DNA of 64,000 nucleotides from contig NZ_JAIVFT010000013.1 in the NCBI RefSeq assembly GCF_020829665.1, forward strand, positions 1 through 64,000, read 5' to 3'. Below the pieces are notes generated by a model. That model had not been told where the DNA came from and ran no database searches. It worked only from the letters and a program-made list of their open reading frames with translations. This stretch comes from Nostoc sp. CHAB 5824 (GTDB taxonomy: Bacteria > Cyanobacteriota > Cyanobacteriia > Cyanobacteriales > Nostocaceae). Below, piece after piece: positions 1 through 9,235 of this stretch. Position 1 is the first letter of the stretch. Each line of letters starts with the position of its first letter. Both the position numbers and the translations under genes were made by a program.

Positions 1-166
1 TATCTTTGACAATCTTGGGAAATGAATTTATAATCACTATCAAATAGATATACTTTAATCTTCCGCCCAAAACTTAACATATTTTGGGCTATTTTTATCG
101 GATTTTTCTTAATATTCAACACTTCTGTGAAAGTTGCTATTTATCTTATCCGAATTCATCGATTTT

Positions 167-1783
167 CTAGAAGTTTAAAATATCTAATGATTCTTCTATT
201 TCTAAATCTAATATTTTTTCTCGTGTATCTTTGAGTGCTTCTAGCTTACCTTCTTGACGATAGATATCTGCCGCTTTTTGGAAATCTTCAATTGCTCCCT
301 GTTTGTCTGCTATTTCTAAACGGATATTGCCCCGATTGTAATAAGCATCTGCATAATTTGAATTAATCTGGATTGCTTGAGTATAATCTTCAATCGCTCC
401 CTGAAAATCTCCTAAATCTAAACGAGCGTTACCACGGTTGTAATAAGCATCTACATAATTTGAATTAATCTGTATTGCCTGAGTGTAATCTTCAATCGCT
501 CCTTCAAAATCTCCTAAATCTGAACGCGCATTACCACGTTTTTTATACGCTATGGCGTCTTTAGGATTAATCTTGATTGCTTGGGGAAATCCTGGTTGAG
601 AGCTTAATAAATAACGAGCAATTCCACGGTTTTTATAAGCATCAGCATAATGAGGGTTAATTTTAATAGCCTGGGTATAATCTTCAATTGCTCCTTGATT
701 ATCTCCTAGATAAGAACGAGCTTCAGCACGGTTTTTATAAGCCACCGCAACATTAGGATTAATTCTAATAGCTTCGGTATAATCATTAATTGCTTCCTCT
801 AACCGCCCTAGCTGAGACAGAGCTAAACCTCGTTTATTGTAAGATTTAGCATCATAAAGATTCATCTGAATTGCCTGAGAATAATCTGCGATTGCAGCTT
901 CATAATCGCCTATTTGATAATGAGCTAAACCTCGTTTATAATATAAATCAGCATCGCTAGATTTAACTTGTAAAACTTGATTATAGTTAGCGATCGCATT
1001 TGAATATTCTCCTTTTTCAAAACATTCATCACCCAATCTTACATAAAGTATATTTAAATCTTCATCACTATATTCAGGTTGAATATAAGATTTGCTCAAC
1101 TGATTAATAGTTGGCTTAAATCCAATTTCCTGCTTCGGGAGATATTTGTAAATTGACGGTTGTTGCCTAGAAGAATTTATAGAAGATTGTAACTGTTCTA
1201 GATAACACCATAAACCGCCACCATACAGTAATTGTTCTATCCCAAATGAAATTTTACCAGTCTTCAACTTAATCATCCGGGTGGGGAGAAAGCCAGCCAA
1301 GAAAAGGTGATACTCAGATTGTGCTTCACTCACATCTTCTTGAATCAAAATGCAAACTACAACTGCATTTTTTTCAACCTCTTCAGAACTAATTGACCAT
1401 CTAACTCTATCAATACTACCGTGACGAGATTTAACCTCAATACCAATAGATGGGTCAGAAGTCAAGGTAAAATCTATATTGCCATCGCCGCCGAATCGCT
1501 TTTCATAATCGACTTCCGTAATAAAATCAGCTAAACGTTCTTTGACAACTTCTTCACCCAACTTCCCTTTAAGATAGCTAATAAAAACATCACGGACTGG
1601 CGAAACCCGCTTATATTTTTCAGCCATCAGCCAGCAAAAATCCCGTAGTGCCTTTAACCTTTCTCCAGAGATTATCGTTAATTCACTATATTGACCTTCT
1701 GTTTCACAATGAAGCAGACAACCAGATGTTAACCTTTTAATAAAATCAGACTGTAGCGATCGCAGTAGCGTAATCCAGTCCAT
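167..1783 (-). CDS. Nuclease-like (PD-(D/E)xK) domain fused to TPR array
   Basis: This 538-aa protein has an N-terminal ~200-residue domain followed by about eight TPR units. In the N-terminal domain an Asp in GNIDF is followed some ten residues later by IGIEVKSR, the D...ExK pattern of restriction-endonuclease-fold proteins, and an upstream Glu (KLGEEVVKE) could complete the site. The TPRs (consensus AYYNRGNARLDLGDFQGAIEDYTQAI, shown only in part here as GAIEDYTQAI) run from about residue 245 to 520. One unit, near residue 395, is shortened. The role is not known; a nucleic-acid or regulatory function with TPR-mediated partner binding is inference. It is the last minus-strand gene before the left edge and is separated by 257 bp from the exporter gene upstream of it, so membership in the RiPP operon is doubtful. 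Confidence 0.6.
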   Translation of the reverse strand: MDWITLLRSLQSDFIKRLTSGCLLHCETEGQYSELTIISGERLKALRDFCWLMAEKYKRVSPVRDVFISYLKGKLGEEVVKERLADFITEVDYEKRFGGDGNIDFTLTSDPSIGIEVKSRHGSIDRVRWSISSEEVEKNAVVVCILIQEDVSEAQSEYHLFLAGFLPTRMIKLKTGKISFGIEQLLYGGGLWCYLEQLQSSINSSRQQPSIYKYLPKQEIGFKPTINQLSKSYIQPEYSDEDLNILYVRLGDECFEKGEYSNAIANYNQVLQVKSSDADLYYKRGLAHYQIGDYEAAIADYSQAIQMNLYDAKSYNKRGLALSQLGRLEEAINDYTEAIRINPNVAVAYKNRAEARSYLGDNQGAIEDYTQAIKINPHYADAYKNRGIARYLLSSQPGFPQAIKINPKDAIAYKKRGNARSDLGDFEGAIEDYTQAIQINSNYVDAYYNRGNARLDLGDFQGAIEDYTQAIQINSNYADAYYNRGNIRLEIADKQGAIEDFQKAADIYRQEGKLEALKDTREKILDLEIEESLDILNF

Positions 1784-2040
1784 TTATGTTTCTGCGAATC
1801 TTTTGATGAGATTATTCTATTAAAATATCTAGTTGGCGTAAAGCTTTAAATCAGCTTGGGTGATATTCTCAAAAATTGCTTAATATTTTTTTGTCCATTT
1901 GGTAAGACTACTTCTATTTTTCCTCTGCTAGAGTGACAAAAGAAAAATAACTGGTGTCATTCTCTTGAGATTGCGGGATGCCCAATAAGTTCAGTAGGGA
2001 GTGCAATTGCCTTAAGTTGGCTTTCATAAATCTCAAGTAA

Positions 2041-4932
2041 CTACGCCATTTGCCGAGCCATTAACTGGGCAAATAACCCTTCTACAGCAACTAGCTCCTG
2101 AAAAGTTCCTTGTTGTACAACCTTACCAGCTTGGAGTACATAGATCCGATGAGCGTTACGGATGGTACTAAGCCGATGAGCAATCGCTATTCTGGTAACT
2201 TGTAATTTATCCATACTCTCACTAACAATCGCTTGAGTTCTGTTATCAAGCGCACTGGTAGCCTCATCAAATAACAAAATACGGGGTTTTAAGGCTAAAG
2301 CACGGGCAATTAGTAACCTCTGTCGTTGTCCCCCAGAAATATTGCCACCTCCTTCACTAACCACAGTATGCATTTGCATGGGCATGGTGGTAATATCATC
2401 AGCTAGACCCGACATTCGGGCAGCTTCCCAAGCTTCATCTAAGGTAATCTGAGCACCACCTGCAATATTCTCAAAAATTGAAGCTGAACTCAGTTGACCA
2501 TTTTGCAAAACAACACCCAACTGTCGGCGGACTGCATCCACATCTAACCCAGATAAGTCTTGACCATCATAGTAAATACTACCTGTTTGCGGAGTCTCAA
2601 ACCCTAGTAATAATCGCAATAAGGTTGATTTACCACAACCAGAACCTCCTACGAAAGCAACAAACTCTCCTGGTTCCGCAGAGATGGTCACATTGTTTAG
2701 TATTAAAGGCCCATCGCTACGATAGCGAAAGGTAACATTGTCTATAGTAATTTTACCAGCAAGTCTACCCGGATCGGCTTTACTAAGATCCACTTCCGGT
2801 ATGGTCAATAGAATCGGCTGGGTACGTTGCCACTGGGGGGTAATTTGCAAAATTTCTGTAACTGTATTACTTAAATCTGTGGTTCCTCTAATAAAGCTGT
2901 GAAAAGCTGTGTTGAAAGCTAAAAAAGTACCAAGGGATAATTCTATACCTCCTGTAGTTTGTGGAGCTTCTAACAGTCTGATGGTAAACCAGAAGAGTAC
3001 TCCAGAAGTCAGTAGAGGCATGACTGTATTGAAAAGTACAACAGCATCTTCCACTCGTTGGGTGCTGAGTTCTAGCTTAATTTGCCGAGTGTAGTTTTTA
3101 CTCCAAGAGGCGAAGGCCCGTTCTTGTGCCCCAGCAATATGCAGTTTAGAAATACCATTAATTAGCTGCACTGTTTGACCAAAAATATTTCCCTGCACTT
3201 CCAGCAGAGGACGTACTTTGGACAACATGAGCATACCAGAGACTGTGGTAAGAGCGATCGCAACCACTGCAACTGCAACTGCAATCAGGGCTAATTTGAC
3301 GTTGTAGTAAAATAACTGGGCTAAGTAAAATAGCGCAAACAGGCTGGTAATCAGATTAATCAGAGTTCTACCACTGAGTTGACGACGGATTGTACTCACC
3401 GATGTTATGCGGGAAAACAAGTCTCCTGTAGCGTATTGCCGGAAAAAGGATACTGGCAAGTTTAGCAGCCGATCCCAGACACCAGCTTGAGTCGCAGCGT
3501 CAGAAGCTGTTTCCATCCGCAACAGAGCAAACCCCTGAGCCAGTTGAAATAAAGCTGTGCCGAAAGCCGCCATCAGCAACCCTAATCCTATTTGCAGCAG
3601 TAAAGAGCGATCGCTATCTGGAATTGCATTGTCGATGATAATCGCAGTAGCGTAGGGTGTAACCATCCCCAGCAGCGTTACAGCAACACCAGTAAATAAA
3701 ATTAGTAGCAAATCCCGTCCATGTCCTTTAAGTGTGAACCGGAGTATATCAATAGCTTGGAGTGCTTTATCGGGTAAAGAGCGATAAAACATATAGGCAA
3801 CAGGAGCCAGGGTAAAAGCTATTTGCTCATCCACTTTCAAGCGGGTTTGTTCAACTGGATCAAAAATTTCATAGTGGTTTGCAGACACAGGCAGCAGGGC
3901 TACTGGTCGATTATCTTGATGAGTGTAAGCGACTAAGGGGCCAGAATCTTTCTCCCACCAATTATCTCGCAATAGCACTCGCCGCATTCGGATGCGTGAA
4001 GCTCTAGCGATCGCCTCCAATGGCTCTTTGACTCGCTTGAGGTTTTCTGAGCGGGCTGGAGGTTGAATTTTCACACCCATAGCTCTACCTACCGCACCAG
4101 CAGCAACTAGCAGTGGAGTACCTTCTAAGAAAAAATCCCCATCTTGAGAACTCAAGGTTGAAGCTAATTCCCCTAGAGCCTCTGCTGTAACTTGACGATT
4201 CAGGCGTTGGCGATCGCGCAACCGCCTCAGTTCTGCTTGCGCTTCCTGCTCATCTAAGAGGTAAATGCATTGTAGGAGTTTAGTATGCAACTCAGACAAC
4301 CCAGCCAGCAGAGTATCTGGATTTTGGAATGCGCTTGTAGTTTTAGTTGTGAGTTGCACCCCCTCCACAGCTTCTAACCAAATTTTATCAGTCAGAGGAA
4401 TGGTTGCAGTTGCCGTCGTCAAAGTCAGTTCTTCAAACCCCAGAAAGCGCATACTCCCTTGAGTCAGCTGTACCCAACAAATCGTATCTGCTTCTGGCTG
4501 GAAAGTCTGACCATCAATTAGAGAAAATCGTGCCTGTCCCTTAGCTTTTACCTGAATTACTGGTGTAGTAACCTGGGAGAATAAGCTAGTTAGTTGTAAT
4601 AGCCAAGTTTCTATCCAAGCGATGGCCCTGATATCTGCATTGGCTACTAACTCTCGGAAACATTCTTGATGTATATGTAGTAATTCCGTTTCCCCAGTTG
4701 GTACTGCTAAAATCTGACGGTGGCGATCGCCAGCACTAACAGCAGTTCCAAAAAGAGCCTCCCCTTGACTAATACTGGATAAATAACGACGAGTCCCTTC
4801 TATAACGCCATCTTTAACTGTCACAGCAAACAAAGCCATAGAACCAGACTGAACCACCCAAATTCGAGAAGGATCATCAAGTAGAATCGGCTCATTGCCA
4901 TTAACTATATAAACTTGCCCCTGTATTAGCAT
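2041..4932 (-). CDS. NHLM-type bacteriocin ABC exporter, permease/ATPase
   Basis: This 963-aa ABC half-transporter is of the type that accompanies NHLP-leader peptides (NHLM bacteriocin system ATP-binding protein). The first ~380 residues are soluble: a degenerate cyclic-nucleotide-like start and a region rich in Arg and Glu. A six-helix exporter domain occupies about 395-680 and the nucleotide-binding domain the rest. Walker A (GGSGCGKST) starts near residue 762, the signature SGGQ near 866, and Walker B (ILLFDEATSALD) near 885. There is no C39 peptidase domain; the partner gene at 5109-7382 carries it. The two genes lie in the same direction 176 bp apart and probably form a heterodimeric exporter for the modified peptides. 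Confidence in the family is high; the actual cargo is inferred from context. Confidence 0.88.
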   Translation of the reverse strand: MLIQGQVYIVNGNEPILLDDPSRIWVVQSGSMALFAVTVKDGVIEGTRRYLSSISQGEALFGTAVSAGDRHRQILAVPTGETELLHIHQECFRELVANADIRAIAWIETWLLQLTSLFSQVTTPVIQVKAKGQARFSLIDGQTFQPEADTICWVQLTQGSMRFLGFEELTLTTATATIPLTDKIWLEAVEGVQLTTKTTSAFQNPDTLLAGLSELHTKLLQCIYLLDEQEAQAELRRLRDRQRLNRQVTAEALGELASTLSSQDGDFFLEGTPLLVAAGAVGRAMGVKIQPPARSENLKRVKEPLEAIARASRIRMRRVLLRDNWWEKDSGPLVAYTHQDNRPVALLPVSANHYEIFDPVEQTRLKVDEQIAFTLAPVAYMFYRSLPDKALQAIDILRFTLKGHGRDLLLILFTGVAVTLLGMVTPYATAIIIDNAIPDSDRSLLLQIGLGLLMAAFGTALFQLAQGFALLRMETASDAATQAGVWDRLLNLPVSFFRQYATGDLFSRITSVSTIRRQLSGRTLINLITSLFALFYLAQLFYYNVKLALIAVAVAVVAIALTTVSGMLMLSKVRPLLEVQGNIFGQTVQLINGISKLHIAGAQERAFASWSKNYTRQIKLELSTQRVEDAVVLFNTVMPLLTSGVLFWFTIRLLEAPQTTGGIELSLGTFLAFNTAFHSFIRGTTDLSNTVTEILQITPQWQRTQPILLTIPEVDLSKADPGRLAGKITIDNVTFRYRSDGPLILNNVTISAEPGEFVAFVGGSGCGKSTLLRLLLGFETPQTGSIYYDGQDLSGLDVDAVRRQLGVVLQNGQLSSASIFENIAGGAQITLDEAWEAARMSGLADDITTMPMQMHTVVSEGGGNISGGQRQRLLIARALALKPRILLFDEATSALDNRTQAIVSESMDKLQVTRIAIAHRLSTIRNAHRIYVLQAGKVVQQGTFQELVAVEGLFAQLMARQMA

Positions 4933-5108
4933 TTTAGATTTTAGATTTTAAATTTTAGATTGTGTAATTAGTAAATAGTTGTTTGCTAGGCTCCAATAGA
5001 CTTGGGTTAGTCAATTTTTCTAACTAACCTCGCGTAGCGTCTCGTAGAGAAGGAAGAGAAGGGAAGAGAAGGAAGAAATGCTTAACCCAAGGTATTGCCC
5101 CTGCCTCT

Positions 5109-7382
5109 CTACCCTTCCGTGCGAATCAAGCGAGAGTAGAAACCTTCAATTTGCCATAATTCTTGGTGAGTGCCTCGTTGTACTACCTTTCCTCGTTCTA
5201 GGACAATGATTTGATCGCAGTCGCGGATAGTGCTTAATCGGTGAGCGACAATTATGCAGGTACATCCCCGGCGGCGAAGATTTTGGTCAATGATTTTTTC
5301 AGTCTCTGCATCTAGGGCGCTAGTGGCTTCATCCATGATCAGTATGGAAGGATTATTTACTAAAGCACGAGCGATTTCTAAGCGTTGTCGCTGACCGCCA
5401 CTCAAATTAGCAGCGCCTTCTATAAGTTCGCTATCAAATCCACCAGACATAGAGAGAATTACATCAGCGATCGCTGCATCTTCGCAAGCCCGGATCAAGT
5501 TTTTATCTGGTACAGTCGTATCCCAAAGGGTCAAATTGTCTCTGATTGTGCCACCAAACAACAAAATTTCCTGCTCTACCATTCCCACAGAGTTAGTCAG
5601 CAGTTGCTGGGAAATTTGTTCTCTTGGTTTACCATCAAAACAAATTTCTCCCGCCCAAGGTTGATAAAGTCCGCTGACTACTTTGGCAATGGTAGACTTG
5701 CCAGAGCCGCTTCCACCTACCAAAGCTACTCGCTGTCCTGGTTTAATTGAGAGATTCAAATTTTCAATTAATGGCGGTTCCAGCCGACTATAGCCAAATG
5801 TAACGTTTTGCAACTCCACATACCCCTGTAATTTAGGAACAAGATAAGAAGATGAAGGCGATGAGGAAGAATTTACTTCCCCTGCTTCCCCTGCTCCCCC
5901 TGCTCCCTGCCCCCTGCTCCCCACTCCCTCCGCGATGGGATTATCTAGCACATCATCGAGGCGAATCAAATTCCCTTCTAGTTCCTGAAGAGTAGTTCCA
6001 AAATTGACGAGATTGTTTACAGGTTCTTGGAAGTTGAGCATCAAACCTTGAAAGGCGATAAGCATCCCGATGCTAAGATGTCCACCCATTACCCGAAAAC
6101 CACCAACAACCAACAAAAACATGGTAGAGAGGGTGGATAGGAGCATGGGTAAAACTGAAAATGTCTGGTTTGTTACCCCTAATTCTTGCTGAGAATTCAG
6201 AGCCTTGGTGTAGTAACCCGACCACCGGGAAAAGAAATCTGACTCCAATCCTGATGCTTTAAGCGTTTCTATACTTTGGAGAGCAGCAATGGATACACCA
6301 GCAGCTTTGCCATACTCTTGTATCAATCGTTGATTCTCATCTATGCGTTGCCGGGAAATCAACTGCAAGGTGAGGACGTTTACAGCAGCAAAGCTAACTA
6401 CAATTAAGGTAAGTACCCAGTCATATTGCACCATGACTAGAGCATAAAAAAGTACCATAACTGTATCAATAATCGTTGTTGCCAACTTTCCTGATAGAAC
6501 ATCGGCTACTTCATCGTTGAGACTGGTGCGGTTACTGATTTCTCCAGAAAATCGTTGGGCGTAAAAGCCCACAGGGAGGCGGAGGATGTGCCACAAAAAG
6601 CGGCTGGACATACCTACAGACAGTTTGATTTTCAGTCGGCGCAAGTAACGTAATCGTAGTAACGTTAGCGACCCTTGCAGTATAGCAGCGATCGCCATTG
6701 CCAAAAGTAAAGGACGCAGCCATAAGTGTCGTCCCTGCACCAGGATATCATCTACAAATACCTGACTAAACACGGGTACTACCAACCCCACCATAGTCAA
6801 GAAAAATCCTGCTACTATGCAGTAAGCTAAAGCACCCTCAGCACCCCGTAGCCGTGAACTCAGGGATAGAATCATGCTAGGTTTGCGACCACCTTTTTTG
6901 AACTCTGTGCCTGGTTCTATTACCAGCACCACTCCGGTATATCCCTCGTCAAATTCCTCTAAAGATACATGACGTGGGCCCGTGCCGGGGTCATTGAGAT
7001 AAACCCGCTCTTTGCGAAATCCTTCTACTACCAGGAAATGGTTGAAGTTCCAGAAGACAATATAAGGAGGGCGCAGTTCTTTAAGTTGCTCTAGTTCTTT
7101 TTTAAAGCCTTTAGCTTGGAGTCCATAGTTTTTGGCTGCTTTTAGCATATTGGATGCTTTACTGCCATCGCGGGACACTCCGCAATCTCTCCGCAGTTGT
7201 GGCAGTGGTACAATTTGACCGTAGTAACCTAAAATAATTCCCAAAGCAGCAGCACCACACTCCACTGCTTCCATCTGGAGGAGAGTGGGCGTTTTTACCC
7301 GAATGCTTCTGCGCGGCAGTAGTTTTTGCAAGTACTCCCAAGGATTAATCGGTGTTACTAAGGTAGAGTTAGTAGATACCAC
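5109..7382 (-). CDS. NHLP bacteriocin exporter with C39 peptidase domain
   Basis: This 757-aa peptidase-containing ABC transporter has an N-terminal C39 double-Gly peptidase. The apparent triad is Cys42 (in VECGAAAL), His115 (FNHFLVVEG) and Asp131 (NDPGTG). Transmembrane helices span roughly 180-460, and the NBD (about 515-757) has Walker A GGSGSGKST, LSGGQRQR and LIMDEATSALD. It should cut leaders after the Gly-Gly seen in the two precursors and export the core. It starts at a GTG that overlaps the end of the HlyD-like gene by 14 bp, so the two are translationally coupled. The TMD-NBD linker carries a low-complexity Gly/Ala/Glu then Ser run encoded by a GGGAGCAGGGG-type repeat otherwise seen between genes. 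Confidence 0.93.
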   Translation of the reverse strand: MVSTNSTLVTPINPWEYLQKLLPRRSIRVKTPTLLQMEAVECGAAALGIILGYYGQIVPLPQLRRDCGVSRDGSKASNMLKAAKNYGLQAKGFKKELEQLKELRPPYIVFWNFNHFLVVEGFRKERVYLNDPGTGPRHVSLEEFDEGYTGVVLVIEPGTEFKKGGRKPSMILSLSSRLRGAEGALAYCIVAGFFLTMVGLVVPVFSQVFVDDILVQGRHLWLRPLLLAMAIAAILQGSLTLLRLRYLRRLKIKLSVGMSSRFLWHILRLPVGFYAQRFSGEISNRTSLNDEVADVLSGKLATTIIDTVMVLFYALVMVQYDWVLTLIVVSFAAVNVLTLQLISRQRIDENQRLIQEYGKAAGVSIAALQSIETLKASGLESDFFSRWSGYYTKALNSQQELGVTNQTFSVLPMLLSTLSTMFLLVVGGFRVMGGHLSIGMLIAFQGLMLNFQEPVNNLVNFGTTLQELEGNLIRLDDVLDNPIAEGVGSRGQGAGGAGEAGEVNSSSSPSSSYLVPKLQGYVELQNVTFGYSRLEPPLIENLNLSIKPGQRVALVGGSGSGKSTIAKVVSGLYQPWAGEICFDGKPREQISQQLLTNSVGMVEQEILLFGGTIRDNLTLWDTTVPDKNLIRACEDAAIADVILSMSGGFDSELIEGAANLSGGQRQRLEIARALVNNPSILIMDEATSALDAETEKIIDQNLRRRGCTCIIVAHRLSTIRDCDQIIVLERGKVVQRGTHQELWQIEGFYSRLIRTEG
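5878..5932. repeat. GGGAGCAGGGG-type low-complexity repeat inside a CDS
   Basis: Pyrimidine-rich repeats of CCCCTGCTCC on the plus strand match the purine-rich runs found between genes at about 40190-40240 and 43420-43460 and near 22945. Here the repeat is in frame within the linker of the C39 exporter. Confidence 0.75.
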
Positions 7383-8817
7383 TGACAGACCTCAAAATTG
7401 GTAAAACGAAGGTGATAGGAGCGCGTTCTTCCACCTTGACTCGGACAACGGTGGTAGTTCCAGAAGAAATTTTTAGGTGTGGTCCGGTGGAAGAAGACCA
7501 CTTGTAGCCGCTGGGTGTGTTGCCATCTAAATTCAGGGCAGAGAATACTTGTATCAGACCTTGCTGTTTTTCAGATATCAAAGCTTCAACCACTTCTGAA
7601 TTGCCCACTTCATTAATGGCAGCCTCTTTTGTAATGGGAAACTTTGAGACAGTGGTGACAGTACCCACAATACCGCCAAAACGTTCTCTATTAACTGTTT
7701 GGGGAGTAACTTGGATAGACATTCCCGACTGAACTTTTTTGCCCTCCGCCACTGGGAAATAAGTAACGCCAACTAGCTTGCTTTTGGGATTTTCCACCTC
7801 TATGGTTGCCAAGCGAGTACCAGCGTTGACAACCTGTCCTGGTGTCAGCGTCACTTCTAAAATGCGTCCGCTATATTGACTAATAATTTGGCTATTATCG
7901 CCTAATTGCAGTTCAAATTTGGCAATTTCCCGCTTAACTTCCTGAATCTCTTTTTTCCGGGTAGTGACGTTTTCTAAGTCTTGTTGAGCCACAGAAGCCT
8001 GTTTGCTGTCCACTTCTTTGAGTTGAGCTTGCAGGTCAGAAATGGTGCTGAGGTTTTGCCGATAGTCTTTTTCTGTTTCCGTCTCCTTGACATCAAGTTC
8101 CTTCATTTGGCTCTGGATGTCTGCAATTTTTTCCAAATTCTCTAGGTATTCCTGTTCTGCCTTGAGAGCTTCGTCACCGGAAATCGCTCCTTCCTTTTTG
8201 AATAGCTGTTTGCGAATTTCCATTCTCTGCAAGAAAACAGGAGTCAGGGCTTGGGCTTGCCGGAAGCGCTGCTGCAAGCTTTGGCGTTGCTGTCCAATAG
8301 AAGTATTGCCTTTGGTTTTCAGTAGAGGTGTTATAGCTTGCAGTTCCAGTATACGTTGTTGAAGATACTGACGTTGTTGTTGTTGCGATCGCAATTCTTG
8401 TTCCAGCCGCAATCCTTGCAGCGAACCAACGGCTTTATCTTGTGATTCTAGTTGAGTCAGTTTAGCTCGTTGCTGTTGCAATTGTTTGCGGAGTTCAGCT
8501 TGGTCAATAGTTGCTAATACTTGTCCTTTTTTAATGACATCTCCAACTTTGATATTGAGAGCCATTAATTGCCCTGCGCTTTTTGATTGCAATGGCACAA
8601 CGTTGCTTGGATAAATCAGTACGCCTCGACCCTCCACGGTGATAGGAATACGTCCATAAATACTCCAGATAACAGCTACTCCCACAATCGAACCCAAGGC
8701 AACAAGGGGTAGCCAGCTTTTGGGATTAACCACCTGCATGAGTTGGTCTAGTCTTTCAGGAGAAGATAAACGCTCTAGAGATTCTTTACGAAATAGGCTG
8801 GACTTTTGACCAATCAT
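7369..8817 (-). CDS. HlyD-like membrane fusion protein of NHLP export system
   Basis: This 482-aa periplasmic adaptor belongs to the NHLP bacteriocin secretion protein group. A single N-terminal membrane helix (about residues 37-55, LVALGSIVGVAVIWSIYG) is followed by a lipoyl/barrel-sandwich half motif (VPLQSKSAGQLMALNIKVGD). A long Gln-rich coiled coil spans about 100-300. The returning lipoyl half (SGRILEVTLTPGQVV) and a C-terminal beta domain complete it. It would link the inner-membrane exporter pair to an outer-membrane channel; no TolC-like gene is in the window. It overlaps the downstream C39 exporter gene by 14 bp and lies 418 bp after the radical SAM gene, a gap filled by a mobile element. 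Confidence 0.9.
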   Translation of the reverse strand: MIGQKSSLFRKESLERLSSPERLDQLMQVVNPKSWLPLVALGSIVGVAVIWSIYGRIPITVEGRGVLIYPSNVVPLQSKSAGQLMALNIKVGDVIKKGQVLATIDQAELRKQLQQQRAKLTQLESQDKAVGSLQGLRLEQELRSQQQQRQYLQQRILELQAITPLLKTKGNTSIGQQRQSLQQRFRQAQALTPVFLQRMEIRKQLFKKEGAISGDEALKAEQEYLENLEKIADIQSQMKELDVKETETEKDYRQNLSTISDLQAQLKEVDSKQASVAQQDLENVTTRKKEIQEVKREIAKFELQLGDNSQIISQYSGRILEVTLTPGQVVNAGTRLATIEVENPKSKLVGVTYFPVAEGKKVQSGMSIQVTPQTVNRERFGGIVGTVTTVSKFPITKEAAINEVGNSEVVEALISEKQQGLIQVFSALNLDGNTPSGYKWSSSTGPHLKISSGTTTVVRVKVEERAPITFVLPILRSVSGIY

Positions 8818-8873
8818 CTACAATATCACCTTATCCTCATAAAAACTGAGTTTCAGTCCTTTAGTATTAGCAA

Positions 8874-9200
8874 TAGACCTGCCTTGAAAATAGGGAGTGG
8901 GGAGTAAGGAAAATAAATTTTCATTGCTCCTTGTGAGTGCAATTCATGGAGTCTCTTGCATAAATATTTTTTTGTCTCGCGCAAAGGCGCAAAGACAAGG
9001 CAGTGCGTTGGGCGGCTTCGCCGACTTGTTCGCGTAGGGTCTCCGATTAGGAGAAGCAACTGCCGCGCAAAGAAAAGCACGCAAGTAAAGACTTTTGCAA
9101 GAGATCCCATGAACACGGTGAGCGCAAAGCGCACGTTACGCGAGCACAACGAAGGAATGAAAATATTTCTTCCCCAGTCCCTATTTTCAAGGCAGGTCTA
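8874..9200. mobile_element. Non-autonomous element with 23-bp perfect inverted ends
   Basis: The ends at 8874-8896 and 9178-9200 are perfect inverted copies (core CCTGCCTTGAAAATAGGGA). The outermost bases are TA on both sides, so the element proper may be 8876-9198 with a TA duplication, as for IS630/Tc1-type insertions. No transposase is encoded. The interior contains further Nostoc palindromic repeats (around 8990-9130) that also occur elsewhere in the window. It occupies the 418-bp gap between the epimerase and HlyD-like genes of the RiPP operon. Confidence 0.7.
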
Positions 9201-9235
9201 ATGAATAATAGGTTGCCTCTGCTGACAAGAACTCT

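Noticed and set aside
8853..9201. Short open frames on both strands of the 8.9-9.2 kb gap
   Set aside because: They lie wholly in an inverted-repeat element made of dispersed repeats and have no coding signature.
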